Position numbers and translations under genes: made by a program. The notes under the pieces were generated by a model. It had not been told where the DNA came from and did no database searches. It saw nothing but the letters and a program-made list of their open reading frames with translations. A stretch of DNA of 64,000 bases, from the NCBI GenBank assembly GCA_005809105.1, contig SYLI01000032.1, forward strand, positions 1-64,000, read 5' to 3'. The DNA is from Verrucomicrobiales bacterium (GTDB taxonomy: Bacteria; Verrucomicrobiota; Verrucomicrobiia; Limisphaerales; UBA1100). Of this stretch, positions 41,818 through 51,700 are shown in pieces. Within the stretch, counting starts at the first letter, position 1, and every line of letters begins with the position of its first letter.

Positions 41818-42507
41818 ATGCAAGATTCCTCCAAGGCCGCCGTCAGCGAGTTCCTGCGCGGCCAGTGCTTTCGCGCGGTGCTAGACGCCCCAAGCGGCAA
41901 CGGCTGGCTTTCGAGCGCGCTCGGTCCGACGGTTACCGTGGATGGCGTGGACCTGTTCGCGGACACCGCTCCCGGCTACCGGCGCTTCTGGAAGCACGAC
42001 CTTGACGATGGCCTGCCCGCGGATTGCAATGGCTACGACCTCGCGTGCTGCTGCGAAGGCATCGAACACCTCGGCAACCCGCTCGGCCTGCTGCGCGCTT
42101 TTCATCGCGTGCTCAACCCTCGCGGACTCCTGATCGTTACGACGCCGAACATCTGGTATCCGCAGTCTCGGTTGCAGTTCTTGCTTCGCGGGTTCTTCCC
42201 GTCCTTTCCGCCGCTCGTCGGCAAGGTCGTCCGCGGCACACACATGCACATCACGCCGTGGTCGTTCCCTCAGCTCCACGTTTATTTCAAGCTGGCGGGC
42301 TTCGACTCTCCACAGATTCTTCGCGAACCACTTTCGCGAGCGAAGCATTTCCACGAACGTCTGCTCGCCATTCCTGCGCGGATGCACTGCCGAAACCGCC
42401 TACGCAAGTGCGCAACAGACGAGGAACGCGAGTTTTGGAAATGCGCCGCGTCGGATGAATCGCTCCTGAGCCGACACCTGATCGTGTTTGCCCGAAAGAC
42501 GGAGTAG
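41818..42507 (+). CDS. Class I SAM-dependent methyltransferase
   Basis: A 229-residue Rossmann methyltransferase. The SAM loop is VLDAPSGNGWLSS (variant of the usual DxGxG) and VDGVDLF follows. The post-motif CCCEGIEHLGNPLGLLRAFHRVLNPRGLLIVTTPN is typical of the Methyltransf_11/23 group. The target is unknown; the context among glycosyltransferases suggests glycan or lipid-carrier modification. ATG 41818 is chosen, though the frame is open to 41749 from a GTG. It ends 6 bases before the GT4 gene. Confidence 0.82.
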   Translation: MQDSSKAAVSEFLRGQCFRAVLDAPSGNGWLSSALGPTVTVDGVDLFADTAPGYRRFWKHDLDDGLPADCNGYDLACCCEGIEHLGNPLGLLRAFHRVLNPRGLLIVTTPNIWYPQSRLQFLLRGFFPSFPPLVGKVVRGTHMHITPWSFPQLHVYFKLAGFDSPQILREPLSRAKHFHERLLAIPARMHCRNRLRKCATDEEREFWKCAASDESLLSRHLIVFARKTE

Positions 42508-42513
42508 CCACGA

Positions 42514-43629
42514 ATGAATACGACTTACCGCCCGTGGCGCATCGTCCACTCCGAGTGCTCGCTCGGATGGGGCGGGCAGGAGCATCGAGTGCTCGCGGAG
42601 TTGGAAGGCTTCAAGCGGCGTGGTTGCGCCGTGTGGCTCTTGGCGCCGCAGGAGGCCGAGGTGTTCAAGCGCGCAAGGGCCGCGGGAATTCCGACGCAGC
42701 CCCTGAATGTCGCGCGTCTCTTGTATCCATTAAACGCGCTCAAGCTCGCAAGCTGGCTGCGCAGGAATCGCGTCCAGATCGTCAACACCCACAGTTCGCG
42801 CGATGGCTGGCTCGTGGGTGTTGCCGCCCGGCTGGCGCGCCTGCCGCTCGTCATCCGCACGCGGCACATTGACGTGGATTACCCCAATCGCTGGCTTAGT
42901 CGGCATGCGTTCACGACACTCGCCGACCACGTGTTGACGACTAGCGCGCGCATCACGGCGCACTTGCAGGAGATGTTCGCCCTGCCCGATGAGCGCATCA
43001 GCACCGTGCCCACCGGAATTGATCTCGGGTGCTTCCAACCCGATGGGCCTTGCGCCGAACTCGTGCCCCGACTCGCGCAAAAATCCACGCCACTCATCGG
43101 AATGATCTCCGTGCTTCGCTCGTGGAAGGGGCATCCGGTCTTCCTCAACGCTGCAAAGCAGCTCGTGGACGCGGGTTTGAAGGCGCACTTCGTCATCGTC
43201 GGGGCAGGCCCGATACGCCAGCGCATCGAACAACAGATCGCAGCGCTCGGCCTTGGGGAAGTCGTCACACTCACCGGACACCGGGAGGACGTGCCGGAAG
43301 CCTTGCGGGCGCTGAGTGTGCTGGTGGCCCCCTCGACGGCGCACGAGGGCGTTCCGCAAATCGGCCTGCAAGCGCTGGCGTGCAAGACGCCGGTGGTCGG
43401 CAGCGACGTGGGCGGGATTCCTGAGATCATCCGGCACGGCGAGACTGGGCGCATCTTCCCCTCGGGTGACGCGGGCAAGCTGGCCGCTTGCATCCGTGAT
43501 GCCATGACCCAGACTGAGGCAACGGCGGCCATGACGGTGCGAGGGCGCGAGCTGGTGGAGGCCAATCACAGCCTCGATGGGATGGTCCAAACACTCGACA
43601 CCCTCTATCGCCGGAAACTCGGAGCGTGA
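42514..43629 (+). CDS. GT4-family glycosyltransferase
   Basis: A 371-residue intact GT-B enzyme. N-lobe: WRIVHSECSLGWGGQEHRVLAELEGF, with the GG acceptor-lobe loop and VNTHSSRDGWL. C-lobe: NGxD-like VPTGIDLGCFQPDG, GHREDVPEALRALSVLVAPSTAHEGVPQIGLQALACKTPVVGSDVGGIPEI (donor E-x7-E region replaced by HEG...Q). It is a probable LPS or exopolysaccharide transferase. The stop overlaps the next start (GTGA). A frameshifted relative of its N-terminus lies upstream at 41596. Confidence 0.88.
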   Translation: MNTTYRPWRIVHSECSLGWGGQEHRVLAELEGFKRRGCAVWLLAPQEAEVFKRARAAGIPTQPLNVARLLYPLNALKLASWLRRNRVQIVNTHSSRDGWLVGVAARLARLPLVIRTRHIDVDYPNRWLSRHAFTTLADHVLTTSARITAHLQEMFALPDERISTVPTGIDLGCFQPDGPCAELVPRLAQKSTPLIGMISVLRSWKGHPVFLNAAKQLVDAGLKAHFVIVGAGPIRQRIEQQIAALGLGEVVTLTGHREDVPEALRALSVLVAPSTAHEGVPQIGLQALACKTPVVGSDVGGIPEIIRHGETGRIFPSGDAGKLAACIRDAMTQTEATAAMTVRGRELVEANHSLDGMVQTLDTLYRRKLGA

Positions 43630-44723
43630 AACTCGCCCTCATCCGCCGACAGTTTTCCTCCAAGGGGGGGGCTGAACTGTATTTGCAGCGCCTGATGCGT
43701 GAACTCTCGGTCCGGGGAGTCCATTTGAGTCTCATTGCTCAGGACATGGGCGATGCGCCGGCGGGCGTTACCTTCCACCGCACCGCGGCCGGCGGCTCTC
43801 GCGGTCGATCCGCTTTGCGATTCGATTCGGAGACGCAAAGCATCCTCGCAGCGCATGACTTTGATTGCGTGTTCAGTCTGGAACGCACGAGCTCCCAAGA
43901 GGTCTACCGTGCCGGCGACGGCGTGCACCGCGTCTGGCTCGAGCAACGCCGCAAGTACTCGCCCTGGTGGCGCAGGCCCTTCATCGGGCGCGGCACCTTT
44001 CATCGGAACATGCTGGGGCTTGAGTCTGCCACATTCGATCCCGCCAACACCCGCCGGGTGATTGTCAACTCACTCATGGTGAAACGGGAAATCCTGCGGT
44101 GCTTCGCCTTTCCAGAGAATCGAATTCACCTTGTCCGAAACGGTGTGGATGTGACGCGCATGCGTTCGGGTGATCGCGCCGGCACGCGTACGCGCTTGGG
44201 GGTTGGGGATGAAGAGTTCCTGCTCCTCTTCGCCGGTTCGGGCTGGGAACGCAAGGGGCTGGGTTATGTGTTGGCTGCGTTGCGCAAGCTGCGGGATCCG
44301 CGCGTAAAACTGCTTGTGGCCGGCAAAGGGAGGCGTTCGTGGTTCACGCCGGCCAACGCGATTTTTGCCGGGCCCATGGCTGATGTGGAGAACGCCTATG
44401 CCGCGGCCGATCTTCTGGTCTTCCCGCCCATCTATGAGCCCTCGGCCAACGTCTGCTTCGAGGCACTGGCGGCGGGGTTGCCGGTGGTGACCAGCGCGTG
44501 CAATGGCGCGGCGGAGATTCTCGACGAGGGAGTCAACGGCACGGTGCTAGCAGAGCCATCAGATGTGGACGCGATCGTCAACGCCATCCGCTATTGGCAG
44601 GCTAGGCCCCACTTGCGGCCGATCCCGGTGAACTATGACTTGAGCATCGAGCGCAACGTGCGCGAAACCCTCTCGGTGCTGGAAGGGGCCGCCGCCGAAC
44701 GCGCGGCGGCAAAGGGGCGATGA
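43626..44723 (+). CDS. GT4-family glycosyltransferase, WaaG-like
   Basis: A 365-residue GT-B enzyme starting at GTG 43626. The N-terminus LALIRRQFSSKGGAELYLQRLM, then VFSLERTSSQEVYRAGDGVHRVWLEQR, resembles LPS core glucosyltransferase I. The donor lobe shows FAGSGWERKGLGYVLAAL, VFPPIYEPSANVCFEALAAGLPVVTSACNGAAEI. The resemblance to WaaG suggests an LPS-core role, which is inferred. Overlaps of 4 bases at both ends couple it to its neighbours. Confidence 0.88.
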   Translation: MKLALIRRQFSSKGGAELYLQRLMRELSVRGVHLSLIAQDMGDAPAGVTFHRTAAGGSRGRSALRFDSETQSILAAHDFDCVFSLERTSSQEVYRAGDGVHRVWLEQRRKYSPWWRRPFIGRGTFHRNMLGLESATFDPANTRRVIVNSLMVKREILRCFAFPENRIHLVRNGVDVTRMRSGDRAGTRTRLGVGDEEFLLLFAGSGWERKGLGYVLAALRKLRDPRVKLLVAGKGRRSWFTPANAIFAGPMADVENAYAAADLLVFPPIYEPSANVCFEALAAGLPVVTSACNGAAEILDEGVNGTVLAEPSDVDAIVNAIRYWQARPHLRPIPVNYDLSIERNVRETLSVLEGAAAERAAAKGR

Positions 44724-45475
44724 AGATTTCCTTCTGCATCATCACCCTCAATGAAGAGGAGAATCTGGGCCGCTGCCTTGAAAGCGCACGCGGGCTTGCC
44801 GACGAGCTGGTCGTGGTCGATTCGGGAAGCACCGATGGCACCGAGCGCATTGCGCGCGACGCCGGTGCCCGCTGGATTGAGCAGCCTTGGCTGGGCTTTG
44901 TGGGGCAGAAGAACCGCGCGCTGGAACTCGCGGCGCATGATTGGGTGTTCAGCATCGACGCCGACGAGGCGCTCTCGGCGCGCCTGCGCGACGAAGTGTG
45001 GCGCCTGCGCGAAGGCGGCGGTGCGGACCACATCGCCGGCTACTCCATGCCGCGCTGTGTCTATTACGAGGGGCGCTGGATCCGCCACGGCGATTGGTAT
45101 CCCGACCGGCTCACGCGGCTCTTCCGCCGCGGCCGCGGCGCATTTGCCGGCGGCAAGGTTCATGAACGGCTCGTGCTCGACGGGCCGGTGGCGCCGCTGC
45201 GGGGCGACCTGCTTCATTACTCATTTAAGGACGCAGCCGATCACGAGGCGCGCTCGCAGCGGTACGCACGGCTGTGGGCCGAGACCCGGCACGAAGCCGG
45301 GCGCACCTGCGGGCCGGTCGCCCCGTGCGCGCACGCGCTCTTCCGCTGGTTGCGCGGCTATCTGCTGCGGGGCGGCTTCCGCGACGGCCGCCAGGGCTGG
45401 CGCATCGCGCGCATGAACTCGCGCGAAGTGCGCTTGAAGTACCGGCTCTTGCGCCAGTTGGGCCGGGGCAAATAA
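44720..45475 (+). CDS. GT2 glycosyltransferase, WaaE/KdtX-like
   Basis: A 251-residue GT-A enzyme: ISFCIITLNEEENLGRCLESARG, VVVDSGSTDGTERIA, the metal/nucleotide-binding FSIDADEALS, then the family's DRLTRLFRRGRGAFAGGKVHERL and LLHYSFKDAADH. It matches LPS-core beta-glucosyltransferases of the WaaE/KdtX group. It ends the plus-strand glycan run; the start overlaps the WaaG-like stop by 4 bases. Confidence 0.9.
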   Translation: MKISFCIITLNEEENLGRCLESARGLADELVVVDSGSTDGTERIARDAGARWIEQPWLGFVGQKNRALELAAHDWVFSIDADEALSARLRDEVWRLREGGGADHIAGYSMPRCVYYEGRWIRHGDWYPDRLTRLFRRGRGAFAGGKVHERLVLDGPVAPLRGDLLHYSFKDAADHEARSQRYARLWAETRHEAGRTCGPVAPCAHALFRWLRGYLLRGGFRDGRQGWRIARMNSREVRLKYRLLRQLGRGK

Positions 45476-45486
45476 AACTTGTGACC

Positions 45487-46221
45487 TCAACGGCCGCCGC
45501 CGGGGGCCAAACCCCCTTGGAGGATCCACTCTTCGATGGCCTTGATTTCGTCGGACGTGAGCGGCATTGCTTCCTCCGCCGGAGGCATCGGATCCTGCTT
45601 GTCTGTAATGCGGCGGTAGAGGGGGCTTTGGGCGGGGTTTCCCATCACGACCACCGGCCCGCTCTTGCCGCCGGCGATGATGGTGGCTTCGGTGCTTAAA
45701 TCCAGCTTGCCCTTCTTGGTTTCAGGGCCGTGGCACTTGCCGCACTTGGCGTCGAGGACTGGCTTAATCTCGCGGTAAAAATCCATGTCGCGTCGCGTCG
45801 CATTGTGATTGGCGGCCGATTTCTTTGCCGCGATGCCCGCCTTGGGGAGTGTGGGACCGGTCTCATCCCCAAGATCCCTGAGGAAGGCGAAGCCCACACC
45901 CATGACAAGGCCCCCGGCAACGGCACCGGCGATGATCCATTTCATCTTCGGCCCTTGCGCTCGGAGGATGGGCACCGCAGGACGGGCCGCGGGCGTTTCC
46001 GATGCCATCGCCGCCAGTTCCTGCATCAGGGCCTTCTGGTCGGCCAAGGCATGGCCGGGAATCTCAACCCCGTCTAGTTGTTGCAAGGCCACCCATGAGG
46101 GGAGCCCTTCGTGCCACGCCAAGTCGGAAGCTTCCAGGAAACCTGCGGAGAGGCCGGTGTTGACCTGTTCCAAGGTGTAAGGGCCGTACTGCTCTCCGGC
46201 GCGATTAATGAGAATCTGCAT
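45487..46221 (-). CDS. GYF-domain membrane protein with C-terminal planctomycete-type cytochrome c
   Basis: A 244-residue protein. Residues 1-50 form a GYF_2 domain (MQILINRAGEQYGPYTLEQVNTGL, SDLAWHEGLPSWVALQ). A single membrane helix follows (WIIAGAVAGGLVMGVGFAF). The extracytoplasmic part has a mono-heme c-type domain with CGKCH near residue 156 and a distal-Met candidate in DPMPPAEEAMPLTSDEIKAIEEWI. The Planctomycete Cytochrome C pattern is clear. It may link electron transfer or heme sensing to an intracellular GYF contact; the function is unknown. It is convergent with the GT2 gene. Confidence 0.85.
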   Translation of the reverse strand: MQILINRAGEQYGPYTLEQVNTGLSAGFLEASDLAWHEGLPSWVALQQLDGVEIPGHALADQKALMQELAAMASETPAARPAVPILRAQGPKMKWIIAGAVAGGLVMGVGFAFLRDLGDETGPTLPKAGIAAKKSAANHNATRRDMDFYREIKPVLDAKCGKCHGPETKKGKLDLSTEATIIAGGKSGPVVVMGNPAQSPLYRRITDKQDPMPPAEEAMPLTSDEIKAIEEWILQGGLAPGGGR

Positions 46222-46279
46222 TCGGTCGTGTCGGCAGGACGATGAACGGAGAAACCAATCAAGCGCTGACCGAAAGTTT

Positions 46280-46354
<75 letters not shown>

Positions 46355-46465
46355 GAACCGATGACGAATCTTGTCACGTGGGCAGTGGGCTCCTAATCTC
46401 AAACGCATCCTGAATCAGGCGCCCCGCTCCCCAGTGAGGGGGCAAACCTTAGCCCGGACCACCGG

Positions 46466-48754
46466 ATGAGCAAGCAAAAAACTGCCATGCACCGGGCCTT
46501 CCCCGCCCTCTCCTCGTCTGGCAGTCTGGGCGTGCTGCTTCTCATGCTGGCGGCATGTCACAGCGAATCACCGCCGCAACCTCCCCCATCGCCCTCCCGC
46601 GACTCCGGTGGGCGCGCCGGGTTGTCCAATGCCCCGCCGACACTTCCGCCGGAAGCCCGCCCCCCTTCGCCTCCAAGGCAGATGAATCCGGTTCTTGCGG
46701 CGGGCATCGCTCACACGGTGGTCATTCGACAAGACGGGACGCTGTGGGGAACAGGCGGCAATGAACGCGGGCAGCTCGGTGAGGGCACGCAGGAACTGCG
46801 CGATCAGTTCGTCCGTATTGGAACCGACAACGACTGGCTGCGCCTTGCCGCCGGGGACGCGCACACTCTTGCCCTCAAGACCGACGGCTCGCTGTGGGGA
46901 TGGGGCCAGAATCAAGCCGGGCAGCTGGGATTGCAGCCTCGCATCCCGCAGTTGCTGCCCACGCGCGTTGGCTTTGACACCAACTGGACGCTTCTGGCCG
47001 CCGGGGGCAGTCACTCGTTGGCACTGAAGACCGATGGCACGCTCTGGTCCTGGGGCAGCCGCTCCCGTGAAGCGCCTGCTCCGCCGGCGCCGCGTCGTTT
47101 CACAGCAGGCACCAATTGGATCGCCCTGGCTGCCGGCGATCATCACGCGCTGGCACTGCAATCTGACGGCAGCCTTTGGGCATGGGGAGACAATCACCAG
47201 GGTCAGTTGGGGCTTGGGGATCTCGTGCCGCGCAACGATGCCACCCGGGTGGGCACCGCGCAGGATTGGACCGACATTTCAGCCGGGGGCGGCTTTTCCT
47301 TGGCGCGCAAAAGCGATGGGACGCTTTGGGCATGGGGCGACAATTACCACGGCCAACTGGGCATCTTGGGCGCGCCACGCCAGCTTGCCCCCACGCGGGT
47401 TCCGGGCCTTCAGAAATGGCGTGCTGTGAGGGCTGGCTTCAGCCATGTCATCGCCCTTGATGACAACCGGACCCTGTGGGGTTGGGGCGAAAACACCGAC
47501 GGCCAGAGGGGCGACGCGTCGCCTGAGTCCAGCGCCAGCCCCATTCCCATCGCCGGATTTGACGGATGGGAAACCCTCTGCGCCGGGGCGAGGCACTCCC
47601 TGGCATTGCGCGGTGATCACGGGTTGTGGGCCTGGGGCGCCAACGAAAGCGGCCAGCTTGGCGACGGCACTTCCCATCGGCTGCTAAAGCCTGTGCCCCT
47701 GGGCATGGGGCGGTGGAAACGAGTGGCTGCCGGGGGATTCCATTCCCTGGCCATCCGCGAGGACGACAGCCTCTGGGCTTGGGGGCAGAATCGGGTGGGC
47801 CAGTCTGGCGGCGAAGGCAACGCGCCACGGCCGGTGCCCGTGCAGATTGGCACTTCGGGAATCTGGGCGGAGATTGCCGCAGGCAGCTGGCACTCTCTGG
47901 CCTTGCAACACAACGGCGCGCTCTTCAGCTGGGGATACAACAGTGTGGGCCAGTTGGGCGACGCAACGCGCACCGCCCGAACCCGGCCGGCGCGACTGGG
48001 ATCCAACGCGCCTTGGAAACGCATTGCCGCCGGCGACCAGCACTCACTGGCGTTGCGCGCCGATGGCAGCTTGTGGGCTTGGGGTCTGGACAACCTGCAT
48101 CAGGTGGCTGGAACGCCGGCAGGGGTTCAGCCCGCTCCCGTGCGCATCGGTGTGGAGACCAACTGGACTCACATTGCTGCGGGCAGCTCGCACAATCTGG
48201 CGCTCCAGGCCGACGGAAGCTTGTGGGCCTGGGGCGACAATCGCACGCAAGCCTGTGGCAATACCACCGCGGTGATGGTCTCGCAGCCATCTCGCGCCGC
48301 CGCCGACAAACGCTGCCTTTGGGCCGGCGCTGGCGCCGGTTTCAGCCTCGCCATCCGCTCCAACCACTCGCTCCTGGGCTGGGGCGCCCATCAGTTCGCA
48401 AGGCCCGATGAGGGGACTGCCGGGTCGCGCAACCCCGCCCCATTGAACCCATCCGAGTGGGGTTGGCTCTCACTGGCTGTGGGCGCCGATCATGTGCTCG
48501 CGCTGCGCGACGATCACACGCTCTGGGCTTGGGGAAGCAACGAACACGGACAGCTGGGAGATGGCACCACGCGCTCCACCTCGCAGGCCGTGCAGGTTGG
48601 CGGTGATTTCGATTGGATGGCTGCCGCCGCAGGCTTGCAGCACTCGCTGGCCATCCGCAGCGATGGCTCGCTCTGGGCCTGGGGAAGCAACCAGTTTGGG
48701 CAGGTGGGGAACGGAAGAAAAACCTCAGGCCCGCGGCCCATCCAGTTCCACTAA
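46466..48754 (+). CDS. RCC1-repeat lipoprotein (14 repeats)
   Basis: A 762-residue exported protein with a lipobox (LLMLAAC, Cys near residue 31) and then a Pro/Ser-rich linker. Fourteen RCC1-type units can be counted by the motif G(S/T)LWAWGxNxxGQLG, each about 50 residues. They alternate with WxxIAAGxxHSLAL strands. Fourteen units would suit two seven-bladed propellers. RCC1-like repeats in bacteria are usually binding scaffolds; no enzymatic residue is seen. Start at 46466, or at the internal Met8. It is convergent with the giant PA14-like gene, 10 bases apart. Confidence 0.88.
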   Translation: MSKQKTAMHRAFPALSSSGSLGVLLLMLAACHSESPPQPPPSPSRDSGGRAGLSNAPPTLPPEARPPSPPRQMNPVLAAGIAHTVVIRQDGTLWGTGGNERGQLGEGTQELRDQFVRIGTDNDWLRLAAGDAHTLALKTDGSLWGWGQNQAGQLGLQPRIPQLLPTRVGFDTNWTLLAAGGSHSLALKTDGTLWSWGSRSREAPAPPAPRRFTAGTNWIALAAGDHHALALQSDGSLWAWGDNHQGQLGLGDLVPRNDATRVGTAQDWTDISAGGGFSLARKSDGTLWAWGDNYHGQLGILGAPRQLAPTRVPGLQKWRAVRAGFSHVIALDDNRTLWGWGENTDGQRGDASPESSASPIPIAGFDGWETLCAGARHSLALRGDHGLWAWGANESGQLGDGTSHRLLKPVPLGMGRWKRVAAGGFHSLAIREDDSLWAWGQNRVGQSGGEGNAPRPVPVQIGTSGIWAEIAAGSWHSLALQHNGALFSWGYNSVGQLGDATRTARTRPARLGSNAPWKRIAAGDQHSLALRADGSLWAWGLDNLHQVAGTPAGVQPAPVRIGVETNWTHIAAGSSHNLALQADGSLWAWGDNRTQACGNTTAVMVSQPSRAAADKRCLWAGAGAGFSLAIRSNHSLLGWGAHQFARPDEGTAGSRNPAPLNPSEWGWLSLAVGADHVLALRDDHTLWAWGSNEHGQLGDGTTRSTSQAVQVGGDFDWMAAAAGLQHSLAIRSDGSLWAWGSNQFGQVGNGRKTSGPRPIQFH

Positions 48755-48764
48755 AGGAAGGCTT

Positions 48765-51700
48765 TTAGCGCAGTTGCAACACCGCGCGGTGGGCAAGCAG
48801 GAACAACTCCAGCTCACGCGCCGCTGCGTCGCGCTGTTGCAAAGCCAGATCCGCCGCGGCTGCTGCCGCATGTCCCTCGCGCGCGCACTGCGCCGCCGTC
48901 GAAAGCGCGGCCGCGTGAGCCTGCTGCCGTGCCAGACTGGCAGCCTGCGCGGCCTTGACTGCATCGTCGGCTTGCTGATGGAGCTTTTGCGCATCCAAGC
49001 GCGCGCCTTCGGCCGCCTTGGTGGAAGCCATCGCTTTCTCGTGCGCCGCCATCGCATCGGCCGCCTCTTTGGCAAACGCCGCCTTGGTTTGTTGCTGGCG
49101 GTCGGTTTCCGCCTGAGTCTCCTCCGCAGACTTGGCCTTGCGCAGAGCCAGTTGCTGGGCGATATCCAGCGCCTGAGTTCGCGCCAGTGTCGCCGCCTTG
49201 ATTTGCTGCGCCTCGGCTGCACTCGCCTGATCGGTGGCCATCTTCGCGGCCGCCAGTGCCGCGCCTGCCTGCGTCAGTGCCGCCATCGCCGCCTGCGATT
49301 CCCGGCGCCGCGCCGCCGCAGCAGCTTCGGCCGCCGCGAGCTGCGCCTTCGTGACCGTGTCCATCTCCTGAACCGTGTGCAGCGTGTCGGCGTGTTTCTT
49401 TAATTCCTGCTCCCCCTTGATGCCGGCCTGTCGCGCGGCCTCAACCTCGCCGTTGACGGCCGGCAGTGCCGCCGTGGAAGCCGTGAGTTCCACCTGTGCC
49501 TTGGCCAGTTCCCCAGCGAAGCTGGCGACGCGGTCCTTCGCCGGCTGCAGGCGCTGGGCCTGAAGTTGGTCAAGCGCGGCCTTGGCGTCACTGGCCTGCT
49601 GCTTCTTCACGGCCGCCAGCTTGGAGGCAAAATCAAAGTCAGCCTGCGCATCCATCCATGCCTGGCGCGCGCGAAGCTCCTTCTGCGCCGAGTCCAGACG
49701 GGCTTGTTCTGCCTGCACAAACGCAAGGGTCGCCGCGCTGACAGCCAGGTTGGTGGCATCGAGGTTTTTCTTTGCGAGGGCGAAGGCGTTTTCCGCCTGC
49801 ACCACGGCCGGTGCGGCGGCGGCAACCCTTTGAGTTGCGCCCGGCAGCTGCACGGCGACGAGCTTGTCCCTCGCAGCCTTCGCCACAGCGGCCGCATCGA
49901 GCTTGGCCTTCGCACCCGCACGCGCCTTTTCCTTGGCGGGCTTGGGCTCTTTGGGATCGGCCTCGATGGCCTTGGCCTCCTTGTCTGCGGCTTGGGCAGC
50001 CGTTTCCAGCACCGCCAGTTGCTGCATGACCTGGGTCAACGTCGCCTGAACCTCCGCGAGGGACGTCTCTGCGGCTTTGCGCGCGGCGAGGGCAATCGCA
50101 AGCGAGTTGGTTGCGGCGGCGTAGGTCGCTGCGTCGGGTTGGTGGCGCGTGCTGACCAGGTTGAACATGGCTTCGCGCGTGGCCTTGGCCTGCTGGGATT
50201 TGGGCTGAAGATTAAGCGCAATGGGATCCAAGGCCACCCTTGCCTGATCGGCCACGGGTCTGAGCCTCATCACGGCAGCCTCGGTTGCAGCCGCATGGGT
50301 TTGAGCTGCCGTGTGCTGGCGGGCGGCTGCCGGCATTAGTTGATTGGCGACCGCGAGCTCCTCATCCGCCACGTCGCGGGCTTTGGCGGCGCCCATCACG
50401 GCTTGCTGCGCTCGTTGCTGCCGTGCGATGGCTGGCTTGAGTTTGCCCGTCACCGCGTCCTCAAACACCTTGCGCGCGTTGAGGGCCGCCGTGAGCGCAG
50501 TCGCGTGCGCCGACTTGGCCTGCGAAAGAGTGTTGGCGCCCGTGGTGTGGACTTGCCTGGCTTGCGTCAGCGTGGCGTCGGCCTTTGTAATGGCTCCTTC
50601 GGCGGCGCTGAGTGCGAGCTTTGCCGCGTTCAAGCTTTGTTCGCAAAGAGCCAGCGCCGCCAGCGATTCGACACGGGCCATCGTGGCCTTTGTGAAGGTC
50701 TGCGACGCCGTCTCCGCGTCCTTCAGTGATTTTTGGTGGCGTTCCTGCAGTTCCTTCACGGCCTTTTCGCCAGCGGCCACCACTGAAACCAAGGCCGCCG
50801 CGGCTTTCTGATTTTCATCGGCCTCGCGTTTCTTAGCGGCGGCCAGCGCCGTGGCGGACGACTGCGCAGCCTGAAGCGCGGCCGTTTCCTGTTGCACGGC
50901 CTTGTCCAGGACAGCGCGGGCCAGATCCATTTCCTGAACCCGGAGGCCAAAGGCAAGCGAGCTTTCGGCCATCGCCTTCTGGGCGGGCTCGACAGCACGC
51001 TTGAGTTCCCTTTCCCGGGCCTCCATGCCGGTGGCATTGCCCTGCGCATCGCGCAAGCGCCCCGTGGCCTCCTGTTCGCGCAATTCCAACTGAAGCCGCT
51101 GCTGGGCCGCCGAGGCATGGGATTGAGCGGCTTGATCAATGGCGCTCTCGCGAATTTCCCAGAGGCGGCGGGCGGCCTCGCTGGCGCCGTCCCATCGCTC
51201 CCATGAGGCCTGCAGAAGGTTCGCGCGCCGGCCATGGTGGATCTCAAGCAATTCCACCCGCGCCACGCGCAGCTGGCGAAAGGGCGCGCCCTCAAGCACG
51301 ACGGCGTCGTTCTCAAAAGTGAGATCCTGCACCACGGCCTCCATGCCGCTCCGCGTGCGAAGCGTGTAACGATCGGCGGGTTTGGCGAAGGGTTGCAGGA
51401 CGGCCGCCATGGCATCAGCGCCCAAGGTCAGCGTGCGCTTTCCCAAAAGCGGGGATTGCAGTGTCAGTTTCCCGTCGGCGATGGATTGGACCTTCGCCTC
51501 GATAAATTCGCCACTGCGTTGCAGCACGCCCGGCCGCAAGGCGCGCAGCGCGCGCGCGCGCGTGCTGGTGAGCGGGGTGAAGATGAGGACCGCCGCCTGC
51601 GTGGTGGTGAGTTGCACGCCCGCGGGCGCACCCTGCAGGGTGAGGTGCGAATCGTCCATCGCCCGGACGGGAAACGGCAGGAAGGATCCGTTCCAAGCGA

